From NCBI GenBank assembly GCA_934141475.1, contig CAKPCG010000045.1:1-7300 (forward strand): a stretch of 7,300 nt of DNA, in the 5' to 3' direction. The position numbers and the translations under genes are program-made. Shown in pieces: positions 4,574-7,300 of this stretch. This DNA comes from an uncultured Clostridia bacterium. GTDB taxonomy: Bacteria > Bacillota > Clostridia > TANB77 > CAG-508. Within the stretch, counting starts at the first letter, position 1. Every line of letters begins with the position of its first letter. The notes under the pieces are model-generated. The model was not told the DNA's origin, searched no databases, and saw only the letters and a program-made list of their open reading frames with translations.

Positions 4574-7300
4574 TTATTTTTCTAAATATTTCTTTAAAAA
4601 TTTTCCTGTATAACTTCTATCATTTTTGCATATTTGTTCAGGAGTTCCAACGGCTATAATTTCTCCCCCTGCATCTCCGCCTTCTGGTCCTAAATCTATA
4701 ATGTAGTCACATGTTTTTATTAAATCTAAGTTATGTTCTATTACAACTGCTGTATTTCCTGTATCTACTAATCTTTGGATTATATACACTAATTTATGTA
4801 CATCTGCTATATGAAGACCTGTTGTAGGTTCATCTAGTATATAAAGTGTTTTTCCTGTAGCCCTTTTAGATAATTCTGTAGCTAATTTAACTCTTTGTGC
4901 CTCTCCTCCTGATAATGTTGTTGAACTTTGTCCAAGTTTTATATATCCTAAACCAACATCAAAAAGTGTTTGCATTTTGTTTTTTATTTTTGGTACATTT
5001 TCAAAAAATTCTAAAGCTTCTTCTACCGTCATTTCTAAAACATCAGATATTGTTTTTCCTTTAAATTTTATCTCTAAAGTTTCATGATTATATCTTTTTC
5101 CCTTACATACCTCACATGGTACATAAACATCTGGTAAAAAGTGCATTTCTATTTTATGTACTCCATCTCCTTGGCAGCTTTCACATCTTCCTCCAGGAAC
5201 ATTAAAACTAAATCTTCCTTTTCCATATCCTCTTAATTTTGCTTCATTTGTTTCAGCAAATATATTACGAATTTCATCAAATACTCCTGTATATGTTGCA
5301 GGGTTACTCCTTGGCGTTCTTCCAATCGGAGATTGATCTATATTTATTATTTTATCTATATTTTCAATTCCTTTAACACTTTTACATTTTCCTGGTTTTT
5401 CATTTGCTCCATTTAATTTTTGTGCAACAGTTTTATATAAAATTTCATTTACTAATGTTGATTTTCCAGAACCTGATACACCTGTAACACATGTAAATAC
5501 GCCAAGTGGGAATTTTACATCAATATTTTTTAAGTTATGTTCTACCGCTCCTTTTACTTCTATGCTTTTTGATTTTACTGCTTTTCTTCTTACTTTTGGA
5601 ACTTCGATTTTCTTTCTTCCACTTAAATATTGACCTGTTATTGAATTTTCCACTTTTTTTATTTCTTCTGCTGTTCCTTGAGCCATAATATTTCCACCAT
5701 GGACTCCAGCACCTGGTCCAATATCTATTATTTCATCTGCAGCATACATTGTGTCTTCATCATGCTCTACAACTATTAAAGTATTTCCTAAATCTCTCAA
5801 TTTTTTTAATGTAGCAAGTAATTTATCATTATCTCTTTGATGTAGTCCTATACTTGGTTCGTCTAATATGTATAAAACTCCTGTTAACCCAGATCCTATC
5901 TGAGTTGCAAGTCTTATTCTTTGTGATTCTCCTCCAGACAAGGTTCCACTACTTCTTGATAATGTTAAATATTCTAGCCCTACATCTATTAAAAATTGTA
6001 ATCTTTTATCAATTTCTTTTAAAATTAATTCTGAAATCATTTTATCTTTTTCAGATAACTCTAAATTTCTTAAATATTCTTGTATTTTGTTTATTGGCAT
6101 ATTTGTAAGTTCGTTTATATTTTTATCACCAATTTTTATAGATAAAATTTCTTTTTTTAATCTTGATCCCTTACATGTTGGGCAGTCAAGATTGCTCATA
6201 TACATTTCGTAAAAGTCTCTCATTCCTTGCGATTTTGTTTCACTGTGTCTTCTTTCTAGTGTTGGAATTACCCCCTCAAATGGTGCCGAAAATTTTCTTG
6301 TTCCGTATGCTGACTGAAATTCAAAATCTATTGGTTCATCTGTTCCATAAAGTATTTTTTCTAAAAACTCTCTTGGCAATTTTTTTATAGGCTTTTTAAT
6401 ATCAACACCATAATGTTTTCCTATTGCCTCAAAATACATTTTTGCCATTGTTTCGCCTTTTTTCATTGTACTTGCACCAAAGGCTTTTACTCCATCATAA
6501 AGTGTTTTATCTTTGTCTGGAATTATTAAATCTTCGTCTATTTTCATTAAATATCCAATTCCTAAACAATCTGGACATGCTCCAAATGGATTATTAAATG
6601 AAAACATTCTAGGTGTTAATTCAGGAAAGCTAAAACCACAATCTGGACATGCATAGTTTTGGCTAAATAATATTTCTACTGATCCATCTTCTTTTTTTAT
6701 TCCACCAAATTCGCTTAAATCTAGGTCTTCTTTTGGTACAACACTTATTACCACCATATTTTTTGCATTTTTTAAAGCTGTTTCAACAGATTCTGTTAAT
6801 CTACTTCTTATATCTTCTCTTATTACTATTCTATCTACCACAAGATGAATATCATGTTTTTTATTTTTATCTATATTTATATCATCAGACAAATCATAGA
6901 TTTCTCCATCAATTCTTACTCTTACAAATCCTTCTTTTCTATAATTTTCTAATTCTTTTTTATATTCTCCCTTTCTTCCTCTTACTATTGGTGCTAATAT
7001 TTGTATTCTAGTATTTTCTGGAAGTTCTAATATTTTATCTATTATTTGGTCTATTGATTGTTTTTCGATTTTTTTACCACAATTTGGACAATATGCTAGA
7101 CCAATTCTTGCATATAGTAAACGAATATAGTCATAAATTTCTGTTACTGTTCCTACTGTTGAACGAGGATTTTTAGATGTTGTTTTTTGGTCTATAGAAA
7201 TTGCAGGTGATAAACCATCTATTCTTTCTACATCTGGTTTTTCCATTATTCCTAAAAATTGTCTTGCATATGATGATAAACTTTCTACATATCTTCTTTG
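4574..7300 (-). CDS. uvrA: Excinuclease ABC subunit A (5'-truncated by window edge)
   Basis: UvrA is the ATP-dependent damage-recognition subunit of nucleotide excision repair; it loads UvrB onto lesions. The frame is open to the right edge, where QRRYVESLSSYARQF precedes MEKPDVERIDGLSPAIS, so the 908 visible residues lack only about the first 50, including the first Walker A. Numbered from the Met at 7246, visible motifs are: ABC signature LSGGE 436-440 and Walker B LYILDEPSIGLH 458-469 of the first ATPase; second Walker A GVSGSGKST 589-597, LSGGE 778-782, LYILDEPTTGLH 801-812 and IEHN 836-839. Cysteine pairs lie at 53/56, 200/203, 224/227, 355/358, 688/691 and 711/714; the last four cysteines form the C-terminal zinc finger. 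The estimated full length of ~955 is typical. No convincing terminator follows, so read-through into the SSB-like gene is possible. No LexA site can be judged because the promoter is outside the window. Confidence 0.97.
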   Translation of the reverse strand, partial: QRRYVESLSSYARQFLGIMEKPDVERIDGLSPAISIDQKTTSKNPRSTVGTVTEIYDYIRLLYARIGLAYCPNCGKKIEKQSIDQIIDKILELPENTRIQILAPIVRGRKGEYKKELENYRKEGFVRVRIDGEIYDLSDDINIDKNKKHDIHLVVDRIVIREDIRSRLTESVETALKNAKNMVVISVVPKEDLDLSEFGGIKKEDGSVEILFSQNYACPDCGFSFPELTPRMFSFNNPFGACPDCLGIGYLMKIDEDLIIPDKDKTLYDGVKAFGASTMKKGETMAKMYFEAIGKHYGVDIKKPIKKLPREFLEKILYGTDEPIDFEFQSAYGTRKFSAPFEGVIPTLERRHSETKSQGMRDFYEMYMSNLDCPTCKGSRLKKEILSIKIGDKNINELTNMPINKIQEYLRNLELSEKDKMISELILKEIDKRLQFLIDVGLEYLTLSRSSGTLSGGESQRIRLATQIGSGLTGVLYILDEPSIGLHQRDNDKLLATLKKLRDLGNTLIVVEHDEDTMYAADEIIDIGPGAGVHGGNIMAQGTAEEIKKVENSITGQYLSGRKKIEVPKVRRKAVKSKSIEVKGAVEHNLKNIDVKFPLGVFTCVTGVSGSGKSTLVNEILYKTVAQKLNGANEKPGKCKSVKGIENIDKIINIDQSPIGRTPRSNPATYTGVFDEIRNIFAETNEAKLRGYGKGRFSFNVPGGRCESCQGDGVHKIEMHFLPDVYVPCEVCKGKRYNHETLEIKFKGKTISDVLEMTVEEALEFFENVPKIKNKMQTLFDVGLGYIKLGQSSTTLSGGEAQRVKLATELSKRATGKTLYILDEPTTGLHIADVHKLVYIIQRLVDTGNTAVVIEHNLDLIKTCDYIIDLGPEGGDAGGEIIAVGTPEQICKNDRSYTGKFLKKYLEK

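Noticed and set aside
6733..7011. Leucine/phenylalanine-rich plus-strand ORFs opposite uvrA (also at 5506-5688, 5854-6108 and 6163-6390)
   Set aside because: They are mirror frames of a well-conserved uvrA, hydrophobic only because the antisense of A-rich codons is T-rich, and lack ribosome binding sites.
7244..7246. ATG at MEKPDV as the start of uvrA
   Set aside because: The frame stays open upstream and encodes the conserved UvrA sequence QRRYVESLSSYARQF, so this Met is internal and the gene is cut by the window edge.

Overview
The window is AT-rich (by eye about 30% G+C). All its genes read on the minus strand, with strong AGGAGG-type ribosome binding sites, near-consensus sigma-A promoters and short intrinsic terminators. 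Together with the presence of RNase J, this points to a low-GC Gram-positive bacterium (Bacillota), most likely a clostridium. I cannot name the species.

In the direction of transcription (high to low coordinates) there are three units. (1) uvrA enters from the right edge without its first ~50 codons and ends at 4574. It is followed by a gene for a tandem-OB-fold, SSB-like protein (3717-4409) with its own promoter and a clear terminator. (2) A single-gene unit encodes RNase J (1468-3399) with an unusual lysine-rich N-terminal extension. Its promoter has a duplicated 12-bp upstream element, and a hairpin terminator follows the gene. (3) The S10 ribosomal-protein operon starts from a very strong promoter at 1335-1363. 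It has a ~250-nt structured leader, then rpsJ (S10) and rplC (L3), and leaves the window at the left edge with the ribosome binding site of the next gene, expected to be rplD.

The genes are core housekeeping: nucleotide excision repair, single-stranded DNA handling, RNA decay and ribosome synthesis. I see no mobile element, CRISPR array, tRNA or rRNA, and no sign of a new multi-gene system. The parts that go beyond routine annotation are in the non-coding DNA: the rpsJ leader, which contains GC-rich hairpins and a six-codon minigene with a good Shine-Dalgarno; the repeats built into two promoters; and the long hairpin-containing spacer between rpsJ and rplC. Among the proteins, the tailless two-domain SSB relative is the least ordinary.
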